From assembly GCA_963702765.1 (NCBI GenBank), contig CAVPEB010000036.1, positions 68,910 to 132,909 of the forward strand: a DNA stretch of 64,000 bases, in the 5' to 3' direction. Made by a program: the position numbers and the translations under genes. Origin of the DNA: DATMNR01 sp963702765 (GTDB taxonomy: Bacteria > Chloroflexota > Ktedonobacteria > Ktedonobacterales > Ktedonobacteraceae). The number at the start of each line of letters is the position of its first letter. Position 1 is the first letter of the stretch. This document shows positions 7,922 to 16,274 of this stretch, piece after piece. Under the pieces are notes generated by a model. It did not search any database. It saw only the letters and a program-made list of their open reading frames with translations, and had not been told where the DNA came from.

Positions 7922-8803
7922 CTATATGCCGTATTCCAGTTCTTCTTCGCTCACTTGCTCATCTTCAGACCAACGCTCACCGCGTTCCAGGAGGATAGGA
8001 TCGAAGAGCGTTATTTGCGTAACACGAATACGCTCGCGCTTCCAGAGTTCCAACACTGCCAGGAAAGTGACGATGATAACGATGCGAGAGCGTTCGTTTT
8101 CAAGCACGTCAGAAAGATGGATACTGAAGTGCGAACGTAATAATTCTACTATTTCGGCGATACGTTCACTTACACGCACACGAGCTGAAGGTATCAGTAT
8201 TCCACTGTTTGCCTCTTCTTTCGTCTGCAATTCGAGCAAGCGTTGGAAAGCTGTGGCCAGAGAATCCACGTGGAGGCCCAGCAATGTAGGGGGCATCCAG
8301 GCTAATTGCACCTCAATGCCCGCCAATAAGCCTGAACGTCCATATGTTTGCAAACCAGATTCCTCACGCACACGTAAATATCCGGCAATCTCCTTTGCCA
8401 GTTTATATTCGAGTAAATGCGTGCGTAATTCTTCTGCAATAGCAGCGGCATTCTCCATTTCACTCGTCAGTTCTTCTTTCGATACACTCGGCAAGAGGCT
8501 CTGAGATTTGATATAGAGGAGACGGGCAGCGATGGAAATAAAGGCCGCCATGTTAGAAAGAGGAATGCTATCTGGTTGCTGCCATTGCTGTATATAATGC
8601 AGATACTGATCGGTCACAGCTACGAGAGAGATTGTGGTAATCTCCATCTGACGCTTTTCAATCAAATGTAGTAAGAGATCAAGAGGTCCTTCGAAAACTG
8701 GCAGGTGAACAACATAGTGAGAAGGTTGGTCATGGTCGTTTTCTCCTACCTCACCCATCAAAGCAACTTCCTCGCGAATGACTTGCTCAGTTTGATCAAT
8801 CAT
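7922..8803 (-). CDS. scpA: Segregation and condensation protein A (kleisin)
   Basis: Product of 293 residues with the ScpA signature VHLPVFEGPLDLLLHLIEKRQMEI near residue 32, then LVAVTDQYLHYI, a Glu-rich middle, and a C-terminal winged helix (RSRIVIIVTFLAVLELWKRERIRVTQ). ScpA bridges the SMC heads and, with ScpB, forms the condensin that organises the nucleoid. The usual downstream partner scpB is not adjacent, because the next gene downstream is grpE beyond 400 nt of repeats. The ATG at 8803 lies three nt after the stop of the HD-domain gene, indicating coupled translation. Confidence 0.93.
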   Translation of the reverse strand: MIDQTEQVIREEVALMGEVGENDHDQPSHYVVHLPVFEGPLDLLLHLIEKRQMEITTISLVAVTDQYLHYIQQWQQPDSIPLSNMAAFISIAARLLYIKSQSLLPSVSKEELTSEMENAAAIAEELRTHLLEYKLAKEIAGYLRVREESGLQTYGRSGLLAGIEVQLAWMPPTLLGLHVDSLATAFQRLLELQTKEEANSGILIPSARVRVSERIAEIVELLRSHFSIHLSDVLENERSRIVIIVTFLAVLELWKRERIRVTQITLFDPILLERGERWSEDEQVSEEELEYGI

Positions 8804-8806
8804 ATG

Positions 8807-9211
8807 CTATACGACCTCATCTACAAGGTATAATTCAGCAGCCGGCCCATCAGGCTGGTGATGCGTGCGAATGTAAAGCACTGCTGCTTGCGACAAGCCC
8901 GCTCCTGAAGCGAGATTGGCTCCAATCTCGGCATGCCACCAGGCATTACTTAGGGAACGCTGCCACGCCGGGATTTTTGCACCCTCATAAGGATAAACGG
9001 CCAGGATCTTAAGAAGATGCGGAACACATAATTTTCCCAGGACAATTGTCGGCCGTGTCCAGAAAGGCACGCGCCCCTGGGCCTTACCAACATCATGCAA
9101 TAGTGCTGCTGCAAGTAAATCTCGATCAATACAACCTCGCTCCAGCAGGCCCTGACACACTCTGAAGGAATGCCTTTGATCAGCATTTGACATAGTTCGA
9201 AATAGAGGCAA
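8807..9211 (-). CDS. HD-domain phosphohydrolase-like protein, N-terminus displaced by a probable frameshift
   Basis: A metal-binding HD core is visible: RHSFRV (first His), then AALLHDVGK (His-Asp), with later histidines in WWHAEIG and RTHHQPDG. HD proteins hydrolyse phosphate esters of nucleotides; the substrate is unknown. The in-frame ORF can start only at a TTG at 9211. The same frame is open and protein-like further upstream (HPLSTEEYSQVAQWLP) but has no start codon. An ATG at 9335 in another frame opens MRSSLHSITYRLWQVRQQL, which fits as the true N-terminus. A one-base indel near 9270-9300 would join them. The gene sits between the M50 protease and scpA. Confidence 0.75.
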   Translation of the reverse strand: MPLFRTMSNADQRHSFRVCQGLLERGCIDRDLLAAALLHDVGKAQGRVPFWTRPTIVLGKLCVPHLLKILAVYPYEGAKIPAWQRSLSNAWWHAEIGANLASGAGLSQAAVLYIRTHHQPDGPAAELYLVDEVV

Positions 9212-9359
9212 GGCAGAAGCGGGAAGCCATTGCGCTACCTGGGAATATTCCTCCGTAGAAAGTGGATGCCACGAAACCGAGCTGTTGACGTACCTGCCAG
9301 AGACGATACGTAATTGAATGTAATGAAGACCTCATACTATCAAGTAAGCCTACTGCCTT

Positions 9360-10082
9360 TCACGAAAGGTAAATCGTATTAACAATAGCAGCCGGAAGGC
9401 CTGAGACAAAACTTGTCACATAATTGGAAGCCAGCAGAATATAGGTCGGAATATGAAAAAGGAAAAAGCCGCTCAGTCCTCCAATCTGAGCCAGGAAGGG
9501 CAATAAAAACAGGATGCCCAGGATAATAAACGGTCCATATTGAGCAGACTTAGCGAATTGCACAGCCTGGCGACTAGGCAGCAATGTATATACTATCTGG
9601 TATCCGTCGAGCGGATAAATTGGCGCCAGATTGAAAATAGCAAGACAAATGTTTACGCTTGCAAACACTATAACCAGTTGAGTAATGCGAATGGTATAGG
9701 CGTTAGGTACAAAACTGAGTGATAAGAAACGCAGTATCACTGCGAAAAGCACTCCTACAACGAGACTCATGAGCAAACCGCCCATGGTCACTAATAACGT
9801 ACCAAAATTTGGCCCGCCACGCAGCTTCCAGGGATCAACTTTAACAGGTTTTCCCCATCCCAGCCCAACAGGTCCCGCAGCAACCGGGAAAAAGGCAAGA
9901 ATCACACACAACATTGTTCCTACAGGATCAATATGCGACGGTAGACTGAAAGAAAATCTCCCTTCCTTACGAGGGGTAGGATCGCCTAACATCGTGGCTA
10001 CCAGGGAATGGCCAAATTCATGAATGATAACTGCCACCAGGAAAGAGCCAATAATCATGAACGCCAGTACAACATTTATCAT
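9360..10082 (-). CDS. Site-2-protease-type (M50) membrane metalloprotease
   Basis: About 240 residues, nearly all in hydrophobic segments. The first helix carries the zinc motif HEFGH (AVIIHEFGHSLVA), and a later membrane segment carries NLAPIYPLDGYQIV, matching the NPxPxxPLDG-type Asp ligand of the family. M50 enzymes cut transmembrane substrates within the membrane, often in regulated proteolysis of anti-sigma factors or surface proteins. No PDZ or CBS domain is present. I choose the ATG at 10082 because GAGG lies six nt upstream; the ATG seven codons earlier has no ribosome site. It lies in a minus-strand series with an MBL hydrolase upstream and an HD protein and scpA downstream. Confidence 0.9.
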   Translation of the reverse strand: MINVVLAFMIIGSFLVAVIIHEFGHSLVATMLGDPTPRKEGRFSFSLPSHIDPVGTMLCVILAFFPVAAGPVGLGWGKPVKVDPWKLRGGPNFGTLLVTMGGLLMSLVVGVLFAVILRFLSLSFVPNAYTIRITQLVIVFASVNICLAIFNLAPIYPLDGYQIVYTLLPSRQAVQFAKSAQYGPFIILGILFLLPFLAQIGGLSGFFLFHIPTYILLASNYVTSFVSGLPAAIVNTIYLS

Positions 10083-10155
10083 AGTTATCCTCACAAATGG
10101 CATTCCGTATAAATGCCTGGACTATATGTAGCGCATCGAAAAAGCGCTCAGACTA

Positions 10156-11055
10156 TTACAAAAGATTGATTTCCATGCCCTCGCATGCAACAGATGTATT
10201 CGCAAAGCGCGACCGTGCTTCAGCCTGTATATCATCCAATTTATTGTCGTCATATGTTGGTTCGTGATGAAACAAAATCAACTTACGAACATGAGCCACA
10301 TTAGCTACTTCTGTTGCCATTTCGATAGTGCTATGCCCAAATCCCTGTTTGCCTTCTTGATAATCATCGTGTGTATACTGGGCATCATGTATGAGCAGGT
10401 CAGCGTCCTCTATAAAATCAAGAAAGCCAGGATCGCATACTTCTCTCCATTCTACATCAGTGGCAAATACCAGGCGCCGCCCAGCATATTCAATGCGATA
10501 AATCACAGCACCATCCAGGGGATGGCTATTTGTCAGCCTGGCAATAACTCGGACTTCCGCTTCTGTTATATTCTCACCTTCACACGTCACAGTTGGCCCT
10601 ATATCACCATGTCCCCAGGTAATCTGCTCTTTCCCAGAAATAGTATGGAATATGCGATGTGACGGTAACGTTCGCATATCTACTGGAAAATACGGTGGAG
10701 ACATGAATGGGGTTACAAGTTGCTCAATACTGCGGTCCCCAAGAGATGGACCAAAGAAATCGATGGTGGTGCTACTCTCATAAAGCGGAGCAAAAAAGGG
10801 AAAGCCAAGCAAGTGATCGCCATGACCATGTGTGATAAATAAGGTCAGATTGAGAGGTTTGCCTTCCGAACGATGTAACAAATCCTTACCGAGGCGTATG
10901 ATGCCGCTTCCGGCATCGAGAATCATTGTGCGAGTACCTGCAACTACTTCAACACAGGTAGTATTTCCTCCATAGCGTGTTGTCTGAGGTCCAGGAGTGG
11001 GATAGCTGCCACGCACTCCCCAGAATCGCACCTGAAAACGCTCTGTGTTGACCAT
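10156..11055 (-). CDS. MBL-fold metallohydrolase
   Basis: The 299-residue protein begins VRFWGVRGSYPTPGPQTTRYGGNTTCVEV, the N-terminal signature of the PhnP/RNase Z-like branch of the metallo-beta-lactamase fold. The metal motif FITHGHGDHLLGFPF lies at about 74-85. Later ligands include the His in LTNSHPLDG, the Asp in VFATDVEW, DADLLIHDAQYT and the final LILFHHEPTYDD. These supply a two-metal site expected to act on phosphodiester or cyclic nucleotide substrates; the exact substrate cannot be read from sequence. The ATG at 11055 follows an AGGAGC site. No signal peptide is visible. Confidence 0.9.
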   Translation of the reverse strand: MVNTERFQVRFWGVRGSYPTPGPQTTRYGGNTTCVEVVAGTRTMILDAGSGIIRLGKDLLHRSEGKPLNLTLFITHGHGDHLLGFPFFAPLYESSTTIDFFGPSLGDRSIEQLVTPFMSPPYFPVDMRTLPSHRIFHTISGKEQITWGHGDIGPTVTCEGENITEAEVRVIARLTNSHPLDGAVIYRIEYAGRRLVFATDVEWREVCDPGFLDFIEDADLLIHDAQYTHDDYQEGKQGFGHSTIEMATEVANVAHVRKLILFHHEPTYDDNKLDDIQAEARSRFANTSVACEGMEINLL

Positions 11056-11140
11056 AATGTAGCTCCTAAAATTGCCTCAACGAAAATTTGGCTGAACTCA
11101 TTATAACTTGCATGCAAACTCTTGAAAAGTATGCATGTGA

Positions 11141-12514
11141 TTATTTACAATACGTAAAATAATTGAGCAAGGAGCGTGGAATACGACCAGCAATAAATGT
11201 GCCATCGGGTCGATGTTCTTCTAGCTCAACACGCCCACGACGGTGAAAAAGTTCAACCAGTTCACTTTTATCGTAGGGAATTATAACCTGAACTGCCTCC
11301 ATAGTAGCGGCAAGCACCTCCGCGATCATGTTAAGTAAAGAATCAAAACCAACTTTCTGTAGAGCGGATACCGCTACAGCATGTGGGTAAAGTGACGTAT
11401 CTGCATCTGATGGATCATCAAGCAGATCAACCTTATTCAAAGCAGTGACGCGTGGCTTTTTGTCGGCTTCTAGTTCGCGCAAGACTTCGTTGACAGTCTC
11501 GCTCTGCTCGATTGCGTTTTCGTGGCTGATGTCCACAACTTCCAGCAGCAAATCAGCATCAATGACCTCTTCAAGTGTCGCGCGAAAAGCCGCGATCAAT
11601 CGAGTTGGCAGTTTCTGAATGAACCCAACAGTGTCGGTCAACAATGCCTCTTGATTTCCTGGTAATATGATGTGACGAGTAGTCGGATCAAGTGTCGCAA
11701 AGAGCTTATTTTCAGCCAGCACCTCAGCTTCGGTGAGCGCATTGAAGAGGGTGGATTTTCCCGCATTGGTATAACCGACGACTGCGATAACGGGTATAGC
11801 CTGTGCTGCACGTTGCCTGCGATGTATAGTGCGTTGTTCGCGCACGCCTTCAATCTCCTCGTGCAGCTCCGAGATACGGCTGCGAATGCGCCTGCGGTCT
11901 ATCTCAAGTTTTGTTTCACCGGGCCCGCGCACACCAATAGCGCCACCAACACCACCTGCTCCCGCGCTACGCGAACCGCCTGCCTGTCGTGAAAGCTCAA
12001 CGCCTCGACCTGCCAGGCGAGGTAGTCGATACTCTAACTGGGCTAATTCAACCTGCAAACGGCCTTCACGGGTACGAGCATGCTGCGCAAAGATATCGAG
12101 AATCAAAGCTGTACGATCGATCACACGCGCATCTAGCAACTTTTCCAGATTGCGTTGTTGAGAAGGAGATAGTTCGTCATCAAAAATGACGAGGTCGAAA
12201 CCAAGTTCTTTCTCGGTATCACGAAGTTCTTGCGCCCGCCCTTTGCCAATATAGGTTGCGACATCTGGATGGCGCAAGCGCTGGGTTAACGTGCCAACAA
12301 CCTCGGCGCCCGCAGTACGCGCCAGGGTGCCTAATTCGCTGAGTGAATCTTCTACACTCCACAAACTTTCACTCTCGTCTTGATCTACAGCGACCAGAAA
12401 GGCATGTTCATGCCCTCCGCGAGAGTACATATCGATGAGGCGATTTTGTTTTGCCGTAGGTTCCTTCCTTCCATTTGCATGCAATACATTATCATCTAGA
12501 GTGTATTGTAGCAC
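11141..12514 (-). CDS. hflX: GTPase HflX
   Basis: Product of up to 457 residues with the HflX architecture. An N-terminal nucleotide-binding subdomain (AFLVAVDQ... ATYIGKGRAQEL) is followed by the Gly-rich linker after LAGRGVELSRQAGG. The G domain shows P-loop GYTNAGKST (about 250), switch II DTVGFI and NKVD. HflX binds the 50S subunit and helps split or rescue stalled ribosomes. The GTG at 12514 lacks a clear ribosome site. A purine-rich stretch (GGAAGGAAGGAA) lies within the first 20 codons, so an internal start is possible. It follows the CvpA-like gene by 22 nt. Confidence 0.93.
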   Translation of the reverse strand: MLQYTLDDNVLHANGRKEPTAKQNRLIDMYSRGGHEHAFLVAVDQDESESLWSVEDSLSELGTLARTAGAEVVGTLTQRLRHPDVATYIGKGRAQELRDTEKELGFDLVIFDDELSPSQQRNLEKLLDARVIDRTALILDIFAQHARTREGRLQVELAQLEYRLPRLAGRGVELSRQAGGSRSAGAGGVGGAIGVRGPGETKLEIDRRRIRSRISELHEEIEGVREQRTIHRRQRAAQAIPVIAVVGYTNAGKSTLFNALTEAEVLAENKLFATLDPTTRHIILPGNQEALLTDTVGFIQKLPTRLIAAFRATLEEVIDADLLLEVVDISHENAIEQSETVNEVLRELEADKKPRVTALNKVDLLDDPSDADTSLYPHAVAVSALQKVGFDSLLNMIAEVLAATMEAVQVIIPYDKSELVELFHRRGRVELEEHRPDGTFIAGRIPRSLLNYFTYCK

Positions 12515-12536
12515 CCTATTCCGAGAACGTAAGCAC

Positions 12537-13103
12537 CTATTTCCAACTCAAACGCGGCACTGCAGGCAATTCTTTAATAAAAAAGCCATTTACCCTAGCA
12601 AAGAGACTATGATTCACAGCCTGATTATAGGCATCATGCCAGACCTGGTATTGTTGAACAGTGATATTGACTCCAGGAATAAGCGTTTTACCAGTTTGAA
12701 TAGTAGCCTGTATATCGTGCAAAAAATTACCCACAAAGAATAATACGATCAACCATATCAGCCAGGCTTCGAAAAACCCTACAAATCCACCTAATAATGA
12801 ATCGCCACAACCCAGGACGGGTGTATGTTTGAGTACTCCACGCATGCTTGTACCAATAATTTGTATCACAAGAATTGTGACAAAGAATAGTACAATATAT
12901 GAAATGAGAGGTGAGACTTGCAAGCCGTTCTTCGCAAAGAACAAGGCGAAAGGTTTACCAAAAAAGTATGCTACGCCGATAGCTATTGGAATGCTCAGTA
13001 AATTTATGAGACTAAAAACGGCTCCGTTCCGAATCCCGTTAAAGATGAGCAGAACGATAGTTGCAAGGAAGAGCAGGTCTATCCAGTTGAGTGGTCCAAT
13101 CAT
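12537..13103 (-). CDS. CvpA-family membrane protein
   Basis: The 188-residue product has four or five hydrophobic segments in the first 130 residues, in the order typical of CvpA: NWIDLLFLATIVLLIFNGIRNG, then a Gly/Pro-containing helix (PIAIGVAYFFG) and a conserved LLGGFVGFFEAW segment. A soluble tail follows. Family members are inner-membrane proteins linked to colicin V export, envelope stress or biofilm phenotypes; the molecular role is not settled. I start at the ATG at 13103, preceded by AGGA seven nt upstream. The longer ORF to 13313 runs through the tldE terminator hairpin. It is probably co-transcribed with hflX. Confidence 0.82.
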   Translation of the reverse strand: MIGPLNWIDLLFLATIVLLIFNGIRNGAVFSLINLLSIPIAIGVAYFFGKPFALFFAKNGLQVSPLISYIVLFFVTILVIQIIGTSMRGVLKHTPVLGCGDSLLGGFVGFFEAWLIWLIVLFFVGNFLHDIQATIQTGKTLIPGVNITVQQYQVWHDAYNQAVNHSLFARVNGFFIKELPAVPRLSWK

Positions 13104-13188
13104 ATATTTTTCCTTCCGAATATAAGCTTTTAATATTGTATTGATATGCTTATTATCTATTATGCATAGACGTTGAGGGAAGGATTCA

Positions 13189-13232
13189 TGTAACAAATGT
13201 TTTGTGAAGTTGTTCACAAAACATTTGTTACA
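13189..13232. terminator. Perfect 20-bp hairpin after tldE
   Basis: The arms at 13189-13208 and 13213-13232 are perfect inverted complements around a four-base loop (GTTG). It lies directly after the tldE stop on the minus strand. The right arm is followed by no long T run, so strength is uncertain. Confidence 0.7.
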
Positions 13233-13234
13233 TT

Positions 13235-14577
13235 CTAGGACCCTGTTACACCTGTGAAATGAAAGCTGCTGGCGCGTAACGCTGGCGCAAGGACTGGAAT
13301 ATAGTCGCGGCATTGAATGCGTTCTTTGCCAATTGCCTGTACGTCACGCAAGACATCAAGAATGCTCTGCGTGAAGCGGAAATTCTTCACAGGGCTGCTC
13401 AACTCACCATGCTCGATCAAAAAAGTCCCGTCTCGAGTCATACCTGTGAAGAGTGTTTTGACCGGGTGTACGGTATTGGTATAATGGAAACGCGTCACAT
13501 AAATTCCTCGATCAACGCCTCGAATTAGCTCTTCCAAGACTGGCATCGCCTGCTGCCATCATTGTATGGATAGGCAATGGTCCCCAGGGATTAGGAGCAG
13601 GTAAAGCATGTCCAGTATCCGATTTTCCCTCACGAAAAGCCGTAAATGAATCGTACACAACGGCGTTAGCTACTCCATGATCGAACATTACCACACGCTG
13701 TTTGGGCATACCTTCGTAATCAAATGCCTGTGGTAAGCCAGCAGGATCATGCCCATCATCATAGATGGTCACAAGAGGACTGACGAGTTGCTTGCCAAAT
13801 TGACCATTCATGAAACTACGCTCTTCCTGTACAGCCGTGGCAGAGAGGCCCATGAAATATCAGATTTTGCAACATATCCGCAGTTGCATATGTATCCAGG
13901 ACAACCGGATACTCACCGATTGGGAAATCAATAGGATTGCGACTACGTTGAGCCTTCTCTACTGCTTCGCGAGCCATCGCCTCAAAGTCGATCGTAGTGG
14001 CATCGGTAACAAGACGCTGGGTATAGCCGGATCCCTGAGCATCCGCCATGACAACAGCGTGACATTCGGACTCAGTACGAGGCTCATAGGCAAAAATGCC
14101 AAGCGAGTTCGCAACTGCAACCTGGCTGGTTTCGGTTGAAAAGGCTCCTGCAGACTCTAATCCACGTTCCTTTGCCAGTTTTACAATAATGCCAACACTC
14201 CTGGCTCGCGCCTCCGGGCTATACAATGCGGTGCGCTCGCTGAAACCAATGGCAGGCACGATTGGCTGTGGCTCTGGTAGTGAGTGAAACTCCGGATTTT
14301 CAGGCGAAAGACGCGCAATATCCAATGCCTGTTCCGCTACACGTTGAAGTGATTGGTCATCAAGGCGGTTGGTCGTTGCCACGCCCATTCTTTTGCCCAC
14401 AATGGCACGAACTCGCAATTCATGATTGCTTTCCGCGACGTTTTGATGAATAAAATTGTTGGCGAAGCGAGTGAGGGCGCTCTCCGTACCTAAGTAGACC
14501 ACTTCGGTTTGTTCTGCATGAGAATAACTGAGGACTTTTTGTAGCAGAGCATGTACACTTTTTTCATCTGAATACAT
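13235..14577 (-). pseudogene. tldE: TldE/PmbA-family protease subunit broken by two frameshifts
   Basis: Three consecutive minus-strand frames together spell a full TldE/PmbA protein. The first (14577-13816) has ESALTRFANNFIHQNVAE and ends in DMLQNLIFHG. The second resumes at GLSATAVQEERSFMNGQFG and runs to MMAAGD. The third resumes at PVLEELIRGVDRGIYVTRFHYTNTV and ends at 13235. One extra base near 13848-13851 (in a GGGCC context) and one near 13535-13545 explain both breaks. TldD and TldE form a heterodimeric zinc protease that degrades unfolded small peptides and matures some RiPPs. The ATG at 14577 has GAGAG seven nt upstream and follows tldD. True decay and sequencing error remain equally possible. 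Confidence 0.85.
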
Positions 14578-14614
14578 TTCTTAACTCTCTCTATTCATTG
14601 AAAGGTGATGAGGA

Positions 14615-16069
14615 TTACCAGCGGCCTACACCTACCTGTACATTACGAAAACGAGCGGGGGCTGCACCGTGGCCTGTACGCATCACCTGCATCGGTTCGC
14701 CTTTGCCACAGTTGGGAGTACCCCACACTACCCATTCATCGCGATTGCAAATAGCATCACAGGATCCCCAGAATTGTGGTGTGATGCCTGTATAGGTGGC
14801 ATTCTTCAACATCTGCCCCAATTTTCCATGTTTGATTTCGTAGGCGAGCTCGACGCCAAACTGGAAGTTCAAGCGTCTATCATCGATACTCCAGCTTTTA
14901 TTGATGCTCATATAGATACCATCATCAGTATCGGCAATCAGATCATCCAGCGTCCATGTTCCAGGCTCCAGGCTCACATTCGTCATGCGTATCATTGGCA
15001 AGCGATTCCAGCTATCGGCACGCACACAGCCATTGCTGGTTAGCCCAAGCATTGGAGCGGTATCGCGAGACATAAGGTAACCGCTGAAGATACCGTTGGT
15101 CACGATGGGCGTTCTTTGCGCTGGAACACCTTCATCATCCCATCCAAAGGTGCCTAATCCACCCGGGATGGTAGCGTCCGCGGTCAGGTTGACAATGTCC
15201 GATCCGTAACGATAGTGCCCATTTAACTTGTCTGTTGTCAGGAAGCTTTTACCCACAAAGCCCGCTTCCATTCCCAGCACTCGATCCAGTTCGATGGGGT
15301 GACCGCACGATTCGTGGACCTGCAGAGCGGTTTGCGGGCCATCAAGAATGATGGTTGTTACGCCGCTAGGACACTGTGGTGCAGCCAGCAACTTGACAGC
15401 CTCTTCACCGATCCTCGCTCCATGATCGATAAGGTTCATCGCCTCAATAAATTCATAACCCGATGTGCCTGCCTGTCTGCCAAACGAATTGGGATACGAG
15501 CGTGTCTGTATCTCGCTACTTGTAGGATCAACGGCACTGGCATCGATAGCCGCACCAACATCATAGAGTTCCTGTTCAACCTCGCTGCCTTCCGAGCTAA
15601 CAAAGAGCTTATGCTCGCGTGAATATTCCATATTGCTGTTCGTGAGCGCGACTCCCTGAACCGAGCGCATAGCAGCATCGGCATCGAGCAGTAATTGCAC
15701 TTTCTGGTTCAGCGGAATAGTGAAAGGATCTTTCTGCATGGGAGTGCGATAGAAGCCATGCTGTGCAGGAAGCGGTGAAAGGATCACAGGTTCGCCTGCT
15801 ACGAGAGCGCTGGCGCGGGCAATCTGTATTGCCTGTCTGGCAACTCGTTCTGCTTCGGCATCGTCCATGTTGGCACTGCTGGCAAAGCCCCAGGCACCAT
15901 TAACGATGACACGCACATTAAAACCGCTGCTTGTTCCGCTTGAGATACCTTCTACGCGACCATTTTTTACGTCGATACCTTCTGTGGTACGCTCCATGAT
16001 GCGCACATCTACGTAGCTGGCGCCAAGCTGTTGGGCGACATTCAACGCCCTGTTCGCTAGATCACGCAT
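14615..16069 (-). CDS. tldD: TldD-family metalloprotease
   Basis: Intact 484-residue TldD. The zinc-binding HExxxH motif appears as LQVHESCGHPIELDRVLG at about 250. The N-terminal domain (YVDVRIMERTTEGIDVKNGRVEG) and the C-terminal beta region with GGLGTFGWDDEGVPAQRTPIV are typical. TldD provides the catalytic metal in a TldD-TldE heterodimer. Its partner gene lies 37 nt downstream but is frame-disrupted here. If that is real, TldD would lack its normal partner unless a second tldE exists elsewhere. The start is the ATG at 16069; the purine stretch upstream is only weakly like a ribosome site. Confidence 0.93.
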   Translation of the reverse strand: MRDLANRALNVAQQLGASYVDVRIMERTTEGIDVKNGRVEGISSGTSSGFNVRVIVNGAWGFASSANMDDAEAERVARQAIQIARASALVAGEPVILSPLPAQHGFYRTPMQKDPFTIPLNQKVQLLLDADAAMRSVQGVALTNSNMEYSREHKLFVSSEGSEVEQELYDVGAAIDASAVDPTSSEIQTRSYPNSFGRQAGTSGYEFIEAMNLIDHGARIGEEAVKLLAAPQCPSGVTTIILDGPQTALQVHESCGHPIELDRVLGMEAGFVGKSFLTTDKLNGHYRYGSDIVNLTADATIPGGLGTFGWDDEGVPAQRTPIVTNGIFSGYLMSRDTAPMLGLTSNGCVRADSWNRLPMIRMTNVSLEPGTWTLDDLIADTDDGIYMSINKSWSIDDRRLNFQFGVELAYEIKHGKLGQMLKNATYTGITPQFWGSCDAICNRDEWVVWGTPNCGKGEPMQVMRTGHGAAPARFRNVQVGVGRW

Positions 16070-16185
16070 ATGTTATTTCTTTCTGTTGTGAGTGGTTGAT
16101 TGAGATGAGTAGGAATATGTTGTTGTTGGTTTTATTGTACGTGGTTTGGGGTGGGGTGGCAAGGGCAAAGTACAATGCTCACTTA

Positions 16186-16214
16186 TTGCCATTCTGCATG
16201 CAGGTTGATACAAT
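16186..16214 (+). promoter_or_regulatory. Putative promoter of the NACHT gene
   Basis: TTGCCA (16186-16191), a 17-nt spacer and TACAAT (16209-16214) lie about 60 nt upstream of the NACHT start codon. The match to the housekeeping consensus is good but not perfect. Confidence 0.45.
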
Positions 16215-16274
16215 ATTGTTGACTTCTATTGCGAATCGACAAATTGAGCCAGGTAGCAAAGGTAAGAAAAGCGC

